The notes: generated by a model from the letters alone, not told the origin. DNA of 64,000 nt from an uncultured Roseovarius sp. (GCA_947503145.1 CANNCP010000007.1:124001-188000), one strand, 5' to 3'. Positions 20,063-29,137 are shown, numbered from the stretch's first letter. Numbers and translations: made by a program.

Positions 20063-20605
20063 ATGATCAAATTTCTCCCAATTCTTGCCGCCAGCGCCTT
20101 CGCCTTTTCCTCATCGCCTGCAGTTGCAGACGACGCAGCGACGCTCGCCCCGACTCAGGTTCTGCCCTCCGCCGGAGATGAGATTTCGCTCTTCCGCAAT
20201 GCCGGCGCATGGAGCATTCACAAGAACACAACGCGGAAATCATGCTTTGCCTCCTACGAGAGCGAGACCGGCGAGGTGGTTCAATTCGGTTTCACCGACA
20301 ATGAAAAGGTCGGTTATCTCGGGCTGTTCTCGCAGCGCGCCGAGGTCGAAGAAAGCGATCAGGAAGTGTCCGTGATCGTCAACGGCAATCTCTATGTCGG
20401 CGAAGCGACCGGTACGGGGGCCAATCTCAGCGATGGGTATCAAGGGGGCTACCTTCTGGTGAACAACCCCGAATTCATAAAAGACGTCGAGGCCGGACAG
20501 GAGCTGGTTGCCTTTCCCGAAATGCCGAACATGTATATCGTCGATATGAAAGGCGCAAAAAACGCAGTCTACGAAGTGCGCAAATGCACTCAAGAGATGA
20601 AGTAA
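20063..20605 (+). CDS. Secreted protein of unknown function
   Basis: The 180-residue protein starts with a signal peptide (MIKFLPILAASAFAFSSSPAVA, cleavage after A-V-A). I chose the ATG at 20063 because GGAG lies about 9 bases upstream and the signal peptide starts there. The mature part is mixed alpha/beta with two cysteines (KSCFASYES and VRKCTQEMK) that could form a disulfide. There is no family I recognise. It stands alone, with a terminator 34 bases after the stop and a palindromic TTGAC-N5-GTCAA upstream at 20021-20035. Confidence 0.75.
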   Translation: MIKFLPILAASAFAFSSSPAVADDAATLAPTQVLPSAGDEISLFRNAGAWSIHKNTTRKSCFASYESETGEVVQFGFTDNEKVGYLGLFSQRAEVEESDQEVSVIVNGNLYVGEATGTGANLSDGYQGGYLLVNNPEFIKDVEAGQELVAFPEMPNMYIVDMKGAKNAVYEVRKCTQEMK

Positions 20606-20638
20606 GGATCGCGTGCTGACGCAATCGGTAAACTTCGC

Positions 20639-20664
20639 AAAGGCCCCGTTCCACGGGGCCTTTT
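20639..20664 (+). terminator. Rho-independent terminator after the secreted-protein gene
   Basis: AAGGCCCCGTTCCACGGGGCCTTTT forms a strong GGCCCCG/CGGGGCC stem with a short loop and a T4 tail, 34 bases downstream of the stop codon. Confidence 0.85.
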
Positions 20665-20736
20665 CCGTGTCGCCCCCTGAAACCGGACCAGGCCCGGCTT
20701 CGCGCGCAGGCTCGGGCCAGAAAAAGATGGGCGCAT

Positions 20737-20775
20737 AAAAAACGGAGGGTTCTGGCCAAAGCCGAAACCCTCCGT
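20737..20775 (-). terminator. Rho-independent terminator, - strand
   Basis: On the - strand, ACGGAGGGTTTCGGCTTTGG leads into AACCCTCCGTTTTTT: a 10-base stem (ACGGAGGGTT/AACCCTCCGT) followed by T6. It lies 257 bases beyond the stop of the peroxiredoxin gene, so it may end that transcript or an independent small RNA. Confidence 0.8.
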
Positions 20776-20969
20776 CACCCCACGTGCTCCCTACGCACCA
20801 CACATGTAATCTATCGAAGGTCTCGACCATCCTGGCCTGTTATATCGTACCCTAGCGTCTCCTGCGGCTTGGGGCAATTTTCAAATGCCTAGAATGTGTT
20901 TCAAATCGGACACTTGGCACGAAATAGCCCGGCGGGCAGGTGCCAGCCGGGCCAATGGATTTCACCGTA

Positions 20970-21020
20970 TCAAAGCGTGTCGCCCTGCATCTGATTTCGC
21001 AAACAAGGCGAAACGCTTTG
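20970..21020. repeat. Single-hairpin copy of the dispersed palindromic repeat (copy 3)
   Basis: TCAAAGCGTGTCGCCCTGCA is followed by TCTGATTTCGC and CAAGGCGAAACGCTTT. The arms AAAGCG-TGTCGCC and GGCGAAACGCTTT pair. It lies immediately downstream of the peroxiredoxin stop codon. Confidence 0.7.
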
Positions 21021-21031
21021 GCGAACGGGAC

Positions 21032-21685
21032 TCAGGCCGACAGCTTGGTCTTGCGCAGATAGGGCAGGACTGTCTCGAACTCACCGAATTTTTCCTTTGC
21101 CGCCGCATCGTCCAGCGAGGTCGGGATGATGACATCTTCACCGACCTGCCAATCGGCGGGCGTGGCGACGCCTGCCTTGGCGGCGGTCTGCAACCCGTCG
21201 AGCGCGCGCAGCACTTCGGCAAAGTTGCGGCCCACGTTCATCGGATAGGTCATCGACAGCTTCAGCTGCTTGTCCGGGCCGATGATAAAGACACTGCGGA
21301 CGGTCGCGCTGTCATTCGGCGTGCGGCCATCGGGCAAATAGGCCTCGGCGGGCAGCATGTCGAACGCCTTGGACACCGCAAGGTCTTCGTCACCGATGAT
21401 CGGAAACCCGGCCTTGGTCCCCGCGACGGCCTCGATATCGCCTTTCCATTTCTTGTGATCCTCGACGCCGTCAACAGAAACGCCGATCACCTTGGTTCCA
21501 CGTTTTTCCCATTCCGCCGACAGTCGTGCGACCGCACCAAATTCGGTGGTGCAGACCGGCGTGAAGTCCTTGGGGTGCGAAAACAGGATTGCCCAGCTGT
21601 CGCCGATCCAGTCGTGAAACTTGATCGGTCCCTGATCGGTTTCGGCGGAAAAATCGGGAACGATATCGTTGATGCGCAGGCCCAT
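21032..21685 (-). CDS. 1-Cys peroxiredoxin (Prx6 type)
   Basis: The 217-residue protein has the peroxidatic cysteine in FTPVCTTEFG (Cys45) and no other cysteine, which defines the 1-Cys class. The C-terminal dimer domain is present (LRALDGLQTAAKAGVATPAD, then W), as in Prx6. It reduces hydrogen peroxide and organic hydroperoxides in the cytoplasm; the thiol reductant is not evident. AAGGAG lies about 8 bases before the ATG. It is a single gene; an oxidative-stress regulator is not adjacent. Confidence 0.95.
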   Translation of the reverse strand: MGLRINDIVPDFSAETDQGPIKFHDWIGDSWAILFSHPKDFTPVCTTEFGAVARLSAEWEKRGTKVIGVSVDGVEDHKKWKGDIEAVAGTKAGFPIIGDEDLAVSKAFDMLPAEAYLPDGRTPNDSATVRSVFIIGPDKQLKLSMTYPMNVGRNFAEVLRALDGLQTAAKAGVATPADWQVGEDVIIPTSLDDAAAKEKFGEFETVLPYLRKTKLSA

Positions 21686-21859
21686 GATGGCACTCCTTCG
21701 TTGTTGAATTTCGACTCAACCCGCAAGATAAGCACGCACCGGGCAAATTGCACGCCCCTGTCACTTGCCCCTGCCTGCAGTGGGTGACAAGGTGCGCAAA
21801 GCAACGCTGCCCGGCCATCGCGAGGCGGCGCATCACCCGTTTATTACATGGAGCAAGAC

Positions 21860-23302
21860 ATGATCGAGAAACGTCAATTCTACATCGACGGTGTCTGGAC
21901 CGATCCGGCCACCAAGAGCGATCACAACGTCATCAATCCCACCAACGAAGAACCCTGCGCCGTGATCACCCTGGGCGGGCAGGCTGATACCGATGCCGCT
22001 GTCGCCGCCGCCAAGGCAGCCTTTCCGGCCTGGGCCGCAACCGATCCGGCGACCCGGATCGCCCATGTGGAAAAACTGCTGGAGGTCTACAACAATCGCG
22101 CCGAGGACATGGCGCAGGCAATCAGCCTGGAGATGGGCGCGCCCATCGACATGGCCCGCGAACAGCAGGCAGGTGCAGGCAGCCACCACATCAGCACCTT
22201 CATCGACATTGCAAAGAAATTCAAATTCGTCCACGAAATGGACCCTAACGCCCCCGGCAGCATGATCGCGCATGAACCCATCGGCGTGACCGCGCTGATC
22301 ACGCCGTGGAACTGGCCGATGAACCAGGTCACGCTGAAAGTGATCGCGGCGCTGGTAGCAGGCTGCACCATGGTGCTGAAACCGTCCGAGGAATCGCCCC
22401 TCTCGGCGATGGTCTTTGCTGAAATGATGGATGAGGCGGGCATTCCCGCAGGCGTCTTCAACCTGGTCAATGGTGACGGCGTAGGTGTTGGCACGCAGCT
22501 CAGCACGCACCCGGACGTGGACATGGTCAGCTTCACTGGCTCGTCCCGCGCGGGCAAGCTGATCTCGAAGGCGGCCGCCGACACCCTCAAGCGCGTCAGC
22601 CTGGAATTGGGCGGCAAGGGGGCAAACCTGATTTTTGCCGATGCCGACGACAAGGCCGTAAAGCGCGGTGTGCTGCATTGCATGAACAATTCGGGCCAAT
22701 CGTGCAACGCGCCGACACGCATGCTGGTGCAACGCGAAATCTATGATCAGGCCGTCGAGACCGCCGCAGAGGTTGCCAGCAAGATAACCGTTGGCGCCGC
22801 CAACGAAACAGGCCGCCATATCGGTCCGGTGGTGAACGAGGTGCAATTCAACAAGATTCAGGGCCTCATCCAGAAGGGTATTGACGAAGGCGCGCGTCTG
22901 GTTACGGGCGGCACCGGTCGGCCCGATGGCCTGAACCGGGGGTTCTACGTCAAGCCGACGGTTTTTGCGGATGTGAACAACCAGATGACCATCGCACGCG
23001 AGGAAATCTTTGGCCCCGTCCTGTCGATCATCCCCTTCGACACCGAAGAGGAAGGCATCGAGATCGCCAACGACACGCCCTATGGCCTGACCAACTATGC
23101 CCAGACCCAGGACGGCGCACGTGCGAACCGTCTGGCACGCGCGCTGCGTGCCGGAATGGTCGAGATCAACGGCAAGAGCCGCGGTGCCGGCGCCCCCTTT
23201 GGCGGCATGAAGCAGTCCGGCAACGGGCGCGAAGGCGGCACCTGGGGCATCGAGGACTTTACCGAGGTGAAATCAATCTCGGGCTGGACCAAGGTCGGCT
23301 GA
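21860..23302 (+). CDS. NAD(P)-dependent aldehyde dehydrogenase family protein
   Basis: The 480-residue protein has all ALDH marks: TPWNWPMNQ, the FTGSSRAGK coenzyme loop, LELGGKGAN with the general-base Glu, and the catalytic Cys282 in NNSGQSCNAPTRM. FGPVLSIIPF and FGGMKQSGNGREGG close the fold. Substrate cannot be told from the sequence. I prefer the ATG at 21860 (GGAG 6 bases upstream) over the in-frame ATG at 21848. The gene is followed 1 base later by the GT25 gene, but codon use and base composition change there, so a shared transcript is not proof of a shared pathway. Confidence 0.93.
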   Translation: MIEKRQFYIDGVWTDPATKSDHNVINPTNEEPCAVITLGGQADTDAAVAAAKAAFPAWAATDPATRIAHVEKLLEVYNNRAEDMAQAISLEMGAPIDMAREQQAGAGSHHISTFIDIAKKFKFVHEMDPNAPGSMIAHEPIGVTALITPWNWPMNQVTLKVIAALVAGCTMVLKPSEESPLSAMVFAEMMDEAGIPAGVFNLVNGDGVGVGTQLSTHPDVDMVSFTGSSRAGKLISKAAADTLKRVSLELGGKGANLIFADADDKAVKRGVLHCMNNSGQSCNAPTRMLVQREIYDQAVETAAEVASKITVGAANETGRHIGPVVNEVQFNKIQGLIQKGIDEGARLVTGGTGRPDGLNRGFYVKPTVFADVNNQMTIAREEIFGPVLSIIPFDTEEEGIEIANDTPYGLTNYAQTQDGARANRLARALRAGMVEINGKSRGAGAPFGGMKQSGNGREGGTWGIEDFTEVKSISGWTKVG

Positions 23303-23303
23303 T

Positions 23304-24059
23304 ATGAAGGTATGCGCGTTCGTCCTTCATCTCAGGCGTGCCGAAACTCGGCGTGAGAATGCGCAAACCCTGCTAGACACCTGCGGGCTGGATGGTGAAA
23401 TCTGGCCCGCAGTTGATGGAGCAAAGCTGTCGGAGGCTGACATTGGTGCTGTCTATCATCCACGACTTTTTGCGCCCCACTACCCATTCCAGTTACGTCA
23501 CGGCGAGATTGGAGCTTTCTTGAGTCACCGCCAGATATGGGCCGAGATCCTGCGCCGCGATCTGGATGCCGCATTGATCCTTGAAGATGACGTGGCGCTT
23601 GATCAATCGCTTTTTGGCCCCGCACGTGATCTCGGATTGGAGAACGCCGCCCGATTTGGCTATATAAAAATGCGCCATAATGCTCCCGGTGGTCAATCAT
23701 CGGTGATCGACAGGAGGAGCGACGTTACTCTGGCTCAGGGGCAGTATCCGGGTCTTGGTGCAACGGGACAGATTGTCAGTCGTGAAGGTGCCGCCCGCTT
23801 GCTAGAGCGCTGCAAGCAGTTCGACCGCCCCGTTGATACATTCGTTCAGAGCCATTGGCACACCGGGTTGCGTCCCGCGACTGTCTTTCCGAGCGGCGTC
23901 ACGCATATCGACAAATATTTGGCTGGCAGCACAATTCAACAACAGAGTAAAACAGTCTTGCAAAAACTACATCGTGAAGGCGCACGCGTGCTCTACCGCA
24001 GTGCCGTTCACCGCTACGCACGACACAGCAACGCCACGGATTCGCTGGAGATGCCATGA
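23304..24059 (+). CDS. Glycosyltransferase family 25 protein
   Basis: The 251-residue protein starts KVCAFVLHLRRAETRRENAQ and carries HGEIGAFLSHRQIW and ALILEDDVALD, the GT25 (LPS beta-galactosyltransferase-like) motifs including the DxD-type EDDV. FGYIKMRH and GATGQIVSREGAARLLE follow as in the family. It transfers a sugar, probably galactose, in surface glycan synthesis; acceptor unknown. It lies 1 base after the aldehyde dehydrogenase and before the fucosyltransferase-like gene. Its composition is less GC-rich than the flanking genes, suggesting acquisition. Confidence 0.9.
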   Translation: MKVCAFVLHLRRAETRRENAQTLLDTCGLDGEIWPAVDGAKLSEADIGAVYHPRLFAPHYPFQLRHGEIGAFLSHRQIWAEILRRDLDAALILEDDVALDQSLFGPARDLGLENAARFGYIKMRHNAPGGQSSVIDRRSDVTLAQGQYPGLGATGQIVSREGAARLLERCKQFDRPVDTFVQSHWHTGLRPATVFPSGVTHIDKYLAGSTIQQQSKTVLQKLHREGARVLYRSAVHRYARHSNATDSLEMP

Positions 24060-24126
24060 CTGCGGACGCCGCCAAACGCGTCACTAAGCAACGCACCCGA
24101 CCCAGTCTATGAGAAGGAAGTATGCA

Positions 24127-24996
24127 ATGACCAATCCAGCAGAAGCAATTACGGTAAGGCTTCTTGGCGGGGCCGGGAACCAACTATTTCAATATGCCGC
24201 TGGGCGCGCATTAGCCGATCATCTGAACTGTCCACTCGCACTTGATTCTCGTTATGTTGCGGGGAGCAGAGATCGCGGCGATTGTTTCGAGCATTTCGGC
24301 AATGCCCGTTTCACCCGCGATATTCGGCTCCCCCCGGCCAAAAAAAACAGTATCCTGAAATATGGTCTTTGGCGCACGATTGGGCGCCTCCCGCGCCTCC
24401 CGCGCCTTCACCGTGAACGAAGCTTCAGCTTCGACCCGACATTTTTCAAACTGCCCCGCGGAACCTACCTGCAGGGGTACTGGCAATCCCCCCAGTACTT
24501 CGGCGATCCAGCAACATTGCGCCGGGATCTCGCTTTTACGACCGCGCTAGATGCATCAAACTCAGTAATGGCCACGCATATCAAAGCAGCCCAAGGTGCA
24601 ACAGCGCTGCATGTACGCCGGGGCGATTACTTGACGATTGACGCCCATGGCGCCTGTCCACCCGATTATTATCGCCAAGCTGTCGACGAGATATCTATGC
24701 GCACCAGCGGCCCATTGACCTGTTTCGTTTTTTCGAATGATCCCGACTGGGCACGCAGCAATCTGAACCTCAACCAAGAGACGATCATTGTCGATCTTAA
24801 CGACGAGTGCGCCGGTCATTTCGATATGGCTCTGATGGCCACCTGCACACATCACGTGATCGCCAATTCAACATTTTCATGGTGGGGTGCATGGTTAAGC
24901 AATGAACCGGGCATTACGGTCGCGCCAAAGGTTTGGTTTGCGGATCCCAAGCGGTACAACCCCGACATTTACCTCGCCGACTGGCTGCGCGTTTAA
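24127..24996 (+). CDS. Alpha-1,2-fucosyltransferase-like protein (GT11)
   Basis: The 289-residue protein begins with TVRLLGGAGNQLFQYAAGRA, the N-terminal GT11 motif that binds the nucleotide. It has LHVRRGDYLT (HxRRxDY at 162-168) and the C-terminal NSTFSWWGAWLS. These motifs define the alpha-1,2-fucosyltransferase fold, which uses GDP-fucose to cap glycans. The ATG at 24127 has AAGGAAG at about 7 bases; an ATG at 24122 is out of frame. No GDP-fucose synthesis genes are in the window. GC content is visibly lower than in neighbouring housekeeping genes. Confidence 0.9.
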   Translation: MTNPAEAITVRLLGGAGNQLFQYAAGRALADHLNCPLALDSRYVAGSRDRGDCFEHFGNARFTRDIRLPPAKKNSILKYGLWRTIGRLPRLPRLHRERSFSFDPTFFKLPRGTYLQGYWQSPQYFGDPATLRRDLAFTTALDASNSVMATHIKAAQGATALHVRRGDYLTIDAHGACPPDYYRQAVDEISMRTSGPLTCFVFSNDPDWARSNLNLNQETIIVDLNDECAGHFDMALMATCTHHVIANSTFSWWGAWLSNEPGITVAPKVWFADPKRYNPDIYLADWLRV

Positions 24997-25038
24997 CTCC
25001 ACCTAGGCGCGCGCAAGGAAACACACTAAGAGAAGTCC

Positions 25039-26079
25039 ATGACACTGCCCCCGGATATCGCCAACGCGCCCTTTGTCCCCGAGACCGTGCACAAGCGCGA
25101 TATCTTTTCCGAAACCATCTCGGGTCACCTGAAGGGCGTGCCGGATTTCCCCGTCGTCCTGCGCAGACTGGACGGCGTGCCGTTCTATGCGCGACCCCTG
25201 GCATGGGCGCTCGCACGCAGGGAAATCAAGGGGTTGCGGGCGGTACGGGGCATCGAGGGCGCGCCGTTGCTGATCCGGGTGGACCGCATCGGCCTGCTGC
25301 GCAGCTGGACACGCGCCACGCCGCTGCATCTGGCCAAACCCACCAGCGCCGACTGGTATCGCGACGCCAAACGGCTGCTGCGCGAGATGCGCCGTGCCGG
25401 TGTCACCCATAACGACATCGCCAAACCGCAGAACTGGCTGATGACACCGGACGGGCGGGCGGCGGTCATCGACTTTCAACTGGCCTCGGTGCACCGCCGT
25501 CGCGGGCGACTCTTTCGCGTAATGGCGCGCGAGGATCTGCGCCACCTGCTGAAACAGAAACGCGCCTATGCGCCCGATCTCCTGACCCCCGCCGAACACG
25601 CAATGCTGGCGCAAAAGGCGCTGCTCACACGGATCTGGATGGCCACCGCAAAACCAGCCTATAATTTCATCACCCGCCGCCTGATGAACTGGTCCGACGG
25701 CGAAGGCACCGAGGACCGAATCGCGCGTGACGGTCCCGCCCTGCGCGCCGCCCTGATGGCGCATCCGCAGATCGCCGATGTGGCACTGGCCACCTATGCC
25801 CTGCCTGCCAAGGGTGTCGGACTCTATGCCTTTGTCGAAACGCCGCTGAACACCACAGCGGTTGCAGCCCTCGCACCCGCCCCCCGGCCCGAACTGATCC
25901 AGACCGTGCCCGCCCTGCCGCGTGGCCCCGACGGCGACGTGCGCGAGGACGCGCTGCATCTGATCGCCGCCAACCGCCTTGATGAATTGCAACTGCTGAT
26001 GGACGCCGATCCCGGCCTTGCCGCTACCCTGCGCCCGATCGTCGCCGCCCGCCTCAACCTGACCGACCGCTCGCGCTGA
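25039..26079 (+). CDS. Protein-kinase-like protein fused to an acyl-CoA-synthetase C-terminal-like domain
   Basis: The 346-residue protein has a kinase-like N-terminal part (about 20-210). VTHNDIAKPQNWLM gives the HxD catalytic loop with Asp126 and Asn132, and VIDFQLA gives Asp145 of the DFG-equivalent. This resembles RIO/InaA/Kdo-kinase folds. From about residue 225 (ALMAHPQIADVALATYALP, KGVGLYAFVE, PDGDVREDALHLIA) it resembles the small C-terminal domain of ANL enzymes, with the HPxVADAAVVG pattern. It lies 42 bases after the GT11 gene and before a - strand RluA gene. A role in modifying a lipid or surface glycan is possible, but the substrate is unknown. The second domain is assigned by pattern only. 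Confidence 0.72.
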   Translation: MTLPPDIANAPFVPETVHKRDIFSETISGHLKGVPDFPVVLRRLDGVPFYARPLAWALARREIKGLRAVRGIEGAPLLIRVDRIGLLRSWTRATPLHLAKPTSADWYRDAKRLLREMRRAGVTHNDIAKPQNWLMTPDGRAAVIDFQLASVHRRRGRLFRVMAREDLRHLLKQKRAYAPDLLTPAEHAMLAQKALLTRIWMATAKPAYNFITRRLMNWSDGEGTEDRIARDGPALRAALMAHPQIADVALATYALPAKGVGLYAFVETPLNTTAVAALAPAPRPELIQTVPALPRGPDGDVREDALHLIAANRLDELQLLMDADPGLAATLRPIVAARLNLTDRSR

Positions 26080-26083
26080 CCGC

Positions 26084-26731
26084 TCAGAAAGGAGCCTTGG
26101 CGCGAAAGCTCAGGCCACGCCCGCCATCGGGATGCTTCAGCCGCAACTCTTCGGAGTGCAGCATCAGACGCGGATACTCCCGTGCCGCACCATTCGCATA
26201 GAACGGATCGCCCAGGATAGGGTGCCCCAGCGCCAGCATATGCACACGCAATTGATGGCTGCGCCCGGTCTTGGGCATCAGCCGTACCCGCGTCTCTGCA
26301 TCATTCGCACGCAGCACACGCCAGTCGGTCTGCGCCGCGCGCCCGGTCTCAAGGCACACCATCTGGCGCGGCCGGTTCGGCCAATCGACGATCAGCGGCA
26401 GATCGACCGTACCCGTCTTCGGCTCCAGCCGCCCCTGCACCCGCGCCACATAGCTCTTGCGCACATATCGCTTCTCGAACTGCAGCCCCAGATGCCGTTG
26501 CGCATGGCGCGTCAGGCCAAAGATCATAACGCCCGACGTATCGCGGTCCAGCCGGTGCACCAGCAGCGCGTCGGGAAAGGCATCCTGCACCCGTGTCAGC
26601 AGGCAATCGGCCAGATCCGGCCCCTTTCCCGGCACTGACAACAGGCCCGCAGGCTTGTCCAGCACGACGATCTCGTGATCGGCATGCAGCACGGCCAGCG
26701 GCACGTCGGGTGGGATATAAGCGTCACTCAT
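26084..26731 (-). CDS. RluA-family pseudouridine synthase
   Basis: The 215-residue protein has the catalytic motif VHRLDRDTSGVMIFG, with the aspartate that attacks the uracil, then KSYVARVQG and PKTGRSHQLRVHMLALGHPI, diagnostic for RluA-type synthases. There is no N-terminal S4 domain, so it is RluA-like (dual 23S rRNA/tRNA type) rather than RluC/RluD. The target uridine is not fixed by the sequence. It converges on the kinase-fusion gene with a 4-base gap and is co-oriented with hemC, which lies 93 bases upstream. Confidence 0.92.
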   Translation of the reverse strand: MSDAYIPPDVPLAVLHADHEIVVLDKPAGLLSVPGKGPDLADCLLTRVQDAFPDALLVHRLDRDTSGVMIFGLTRHAQRHLGLQFEKRYVRKSYVARVQGRLEPKTGTVDLPLIVDWPNRPRQMVCLETGRAAQTDWRVLRANDAETRVRLMPKTGRSHQLRVHMLALGHPILGDPFYANGAAREYPRLMLHSEELRLKHPDGGRGLSFRAKAPF

Positions 26732-26824
26732 CCCGTTCGCCTACCTGAACCGGCCAGCGTGGTCCAGCACCGCCATAGCCTTTCATTTTTCCAAAAATAC
26801 TCAGAATCGACCGGGCCGCAGACG

Positions 26825-27772
26825 CTACTGTCGCCAGTCAAAGAACCCCGGCCCGGCCTGCTCCAGCAGATCGCGCGCCATCGCCCGGCCCAGCTCCGCA
26901 CCATCCTCGATCGCGGCGCTGCGGTCATCCTTCAGGCATTCGGACCCGTCCGGGCGCAGCACTTCGCCGCGCAACCGCAACGTGCCGCCATCAAGATCGG
27001 CCAGCCCGGCAATCGGTGTTTCGCACGAGCCGTCCAGTTCTGCCAGAAAGGCCCGTTCGGCCGCCAGGCGCTGGCCGGTGGGCGTGTGGTGGATCGCCTC
27101 CAGCATCTCCGCCGCGCGGCTGTCATTGGCGCGCCGCTCGATACCGATGGCGCCCTGCGCAATGGCAGGCAGCATCACCTCGGGCGCAATCGCCGCCGTG
27201 ATCACGTCCGAGCGCCCCAGCCGGTTAAGCCCTGCAACAGCGAGGAAAGTGCATGCGGCGACGCCATCGTTGAGTTTTTTCAGGCGGGTCTGCACATTGC
27301 CACGAAACTCGACCACCTCAAGATGTGGATAGCTCACCAGCACCTGCGCCCCCCGGCGCAGTGACGAGGTGCCGACCCGGTCCCCCGGTGCAAGGTCCCC
27401 CAGCCCGCCCGCGTGGAGTGCGACAAATGCATCACGCACGTCCTCACGCGGCAGATAGGTGTCCAGCAGCAGCCCGTCGGGCTGCAAAACCGGCATATCC
27501 TTCATCGAATGCACGGCCAGGTCGATACTGCCCTCCAGCATCGCCTGTTCGATCTCCCTGGTGAACAACCCCTTGCCGCCGATCTCCTTCAACGGTCGGT
27601 CGATGATCCGGTCGCCTGTCGTCTTGATCACAACGATTTCAAACGCTTCGTCCGGCAGATCGAACGCGGCCGCAAGCTGTGCGCGGGTCTCGTGGGCCTG
27701 CGCCAGCGCCAATGGCGAGCCGCGCGTTCCCAGTCTCATCGGGGTCAAAGGGGTGGGTAATTGCAGTGTCAT
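26825..27772 (-). CDS. hemC: Hydroxymethylbilane synthase (porphobilinogen deaminase)
   Basis: HemC joins four porphobilinogens into hydroxymethylbilane. The 315-residue protein has [18 protein letters not shown], the [14 protein letters not shown] loop, AVHSMKDMP with the catalytic Asp, and the cofactor-binding cysteine Cys250 in [11 protein letters not shown], which anchors the dipyrromethane. It is divergent from hemE with 92 bases between start codons, so the two heme genes may share a control region. Confidence 0.97.
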   Translation of the reverse strand: MTLQLPTPLTPMRLGTRGSPLALAQAHETRAQLAAAFDLPDEAFEIVVIKTTGDRIIDRPLKEIGGKGLFTREIEQAMLEGSIDLAVHSMKDMPVLQPDGLLLDTYLPREDVRDAFVALHAGGLGDLAPGDRVGTSSLRRGAQVLVSYPHLEVVEFRGNVQTRLKKLNDGVAACTFLAVAGLNRLGRSDVITAAIAPEVMLPAIAQGAIGIERRANDSRAAEMLEAIHHTPTGQRLAAERAFLAELDGSCETPIAGLADLDGGTLRLRGEVLRPDGSECLKDDRSAAIEDGAELGRAMARDLLEQAGPGFFDWRQ

Positions 27773-27864
27773 GCGACCCGTCTAGTGCCCCCGCGCGGGT
27801 GGTGCAAGCATCAGGGTTGACATCGCACGCCCGTAAGGAGACGAACCTCGCAGGAGGACCGGAC

Positions 27865-28899
27865 ATGACCAAAGACAAGACGATCCTGCGCGCCCTCGCG
27901 GGCGAGACATTGCAGACACCACCAATCTGGATGATGCGACAGGCGGGCCGCTACCTGCCCGAGTATCGCGCGACGCGCGCCCAGGCGGGCGATTTCCTGT
28001 CGCTGTGCTACAACAGTGACCTGGCGACCGAGGTGACGCTACAGCCCATCCGGCGTTTCGGGTTCGACGCCGCCATCCTCTTTGCCGATATCCTGCTGAT
28101 CCCGCAGGCCCTGGGGGCGGACCTGTGGTTCGTGACCGGCGAGGGGCCGCGCCTGTCGACCATCACCAACGAGGCCGATTTTGCCCGGCTGGGCGACCCG
28201 GCGGATGTCCACGAAACACTCGGCCCGATTTACCAGACCCTGCGCAACCTCACCGGGGTGCTACCCCCCGAGACGACACTGATCGGCTTTGCTGGTGCGC
28301 CCTGGACTGTCGCCACTTACATGACCGCCGGGCGCGGCACGCCGGATCAAGGCCCGGCGCACGCGCTCAAGGACACGAACCCCGCACTCTTCGACGCGCT
28401 GATGGACCGGCTGACACTGGCCACGATCGAATATCTCTCGGCCCAGATCGAGGCCGGAGCCGAAGTGATCAAACTCTTTGACAGTTGGGCCGGATCGTTG
28501 AAAGGCGAGGACTTTGACCGCTATGCCATCGCCCCCACCAAAGAGATCATCACCGCCCTGAAGGCGCGCCATCCGGACACGCCGATCATCGCGTTCCCGC
28601 GCGAGGCAGGCGAAAAATACATCGGCTTTGCCGGGAAAACCGGTGCCGACTGCGTGGCCATCGACAATTCGGTGAGCGCCGATTGGGTGGCCGAACATGT
28701 GCAGGTCGATGGCTGCGTACAGGGCAATCTGGCCTCCTCGCACATGGTCACAGGCGGCGAGGCGCTGGCCCGCGAGACGCGCCGCATCGTCGACGCGCTG
28801 AGCAATGGACCGCATATCTTCAACCTCGGACACGGCATCACGCCCGACGCGGACCCTGACAACGTGCAACGGATGGTCGACGCGGTGCGCGGCGGCTGA
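27865..28899 (+). CDS. hemE: Uroporphyrinogen decarboxylase
   Basis: HemE removes four carboxyl groups from uroporphyrinogen III to make coproporphyrinogen III. The 344-residue protein carries the signature [17 protein letters not shown] at about 19-35, then [25 protein letters not shown] and the late [12 protein letters not shown] chose the ATG at 27865 because CAGGAGGA precedes it by about 8 bases and the family signature starts soon after. The product feeds HemN, whose gene is at the end of the window. Confidence 0.97.
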   Translation: MTKDKTILRALAGETLQTPPIWMMRQAGRYLPEYRATRAQAGDFLSLCYNSDLATEVTLQPIRRFGFDAAILFADILLIPQALGADLWFVTGEGPRLSTITNEADFARLGDPADVHETLGPIYQTLRNLTGVLPPETTLIGFAGAPWTVATYMTAGRGTPDQGPAHALKDTNPALFDALMDRLTLATIEYLSAQIEAGAEVIKLFDSWAGSLKGEDFDRYAIAPTKEIITALKARHPDTPIIAFPREAGEKYIGFAGKTGADCVAIDNSVSADWVAEHVQVDGCVQGNLASSHMVTGGEALARETRRIVDALSNGPHIFNLGHGITPDADPDNVQRMVDAVRGG

Positions 28900-29029
28900 G
28901 CCACGTCGCGCCCGCCTCTTGCCATCCTTCAGCAGCCCGGAGACCACCGGCCAAGGCAGGCTCAACCGAGCCTGCCGCAGAATACTTTCGCCATATAGGG
29001 CGCATATCATAACGGCAGGGGAACAGGCG

Positions 29030-29137
29030 ATGAATGAGCAGCTGGATATCACAGAGTGGGCAATCGGATACCCCTGTCAGGGGTGCGGGATTGCTCGGGG
29101 CTGGCTGTTCGGCTCTGTCATGACGGTTCCCGCATGA
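29030..29137 (+). CDS. Putative 35-residue microprotein, translationally coupled to flavoprotein gene
   Basis: An ATG at 29030 preceded by AGGGGA at 7 bases opens a 35-codon frame whose TGA overlaps the ATG of the next gene (ATGA at 29134-29137). The product contains YPCQGCGIARGW, a CxxC pair, which could bind metal or be redox active. The downstream flavoprotein has no good ribosome site of its own, so this frame may also serve as a leader for translational coupling. There is no recognised family; it could be a leader peptide rather than a functional protein. Confidence 0.5.
   Translation: MNEQLDITEWAIGYPCQGCGIARGWLFGSVMTVPA

Larger units (their letters stand above)
20665..21031. other. Intergenic region with a terminator-like hairpin and a repeat copy; no protein gene seen
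   Basis: The stretch between the + strand secreted-protein gene and the - strand peroxiredoxin holds a strong hairpin with a T-tract on the - strand at 20737-20775 and one repeat copy at 20970-21020. A - strand open frame crosses the hairpin but reads into the antisense of the secreted-protein gene, so I do not call it. About 195 bases separate the repeat and the hairpin without a recognised gene; see findings for a small-RNA possibility. Confidence 0.5.

Noticed and set aside
20240-20830. - strand frame over the terminator region and the secreted-protein gene
   Set aside because: It is mostly antisense to the secreted-protein gene and reads through a terminator hairpin.
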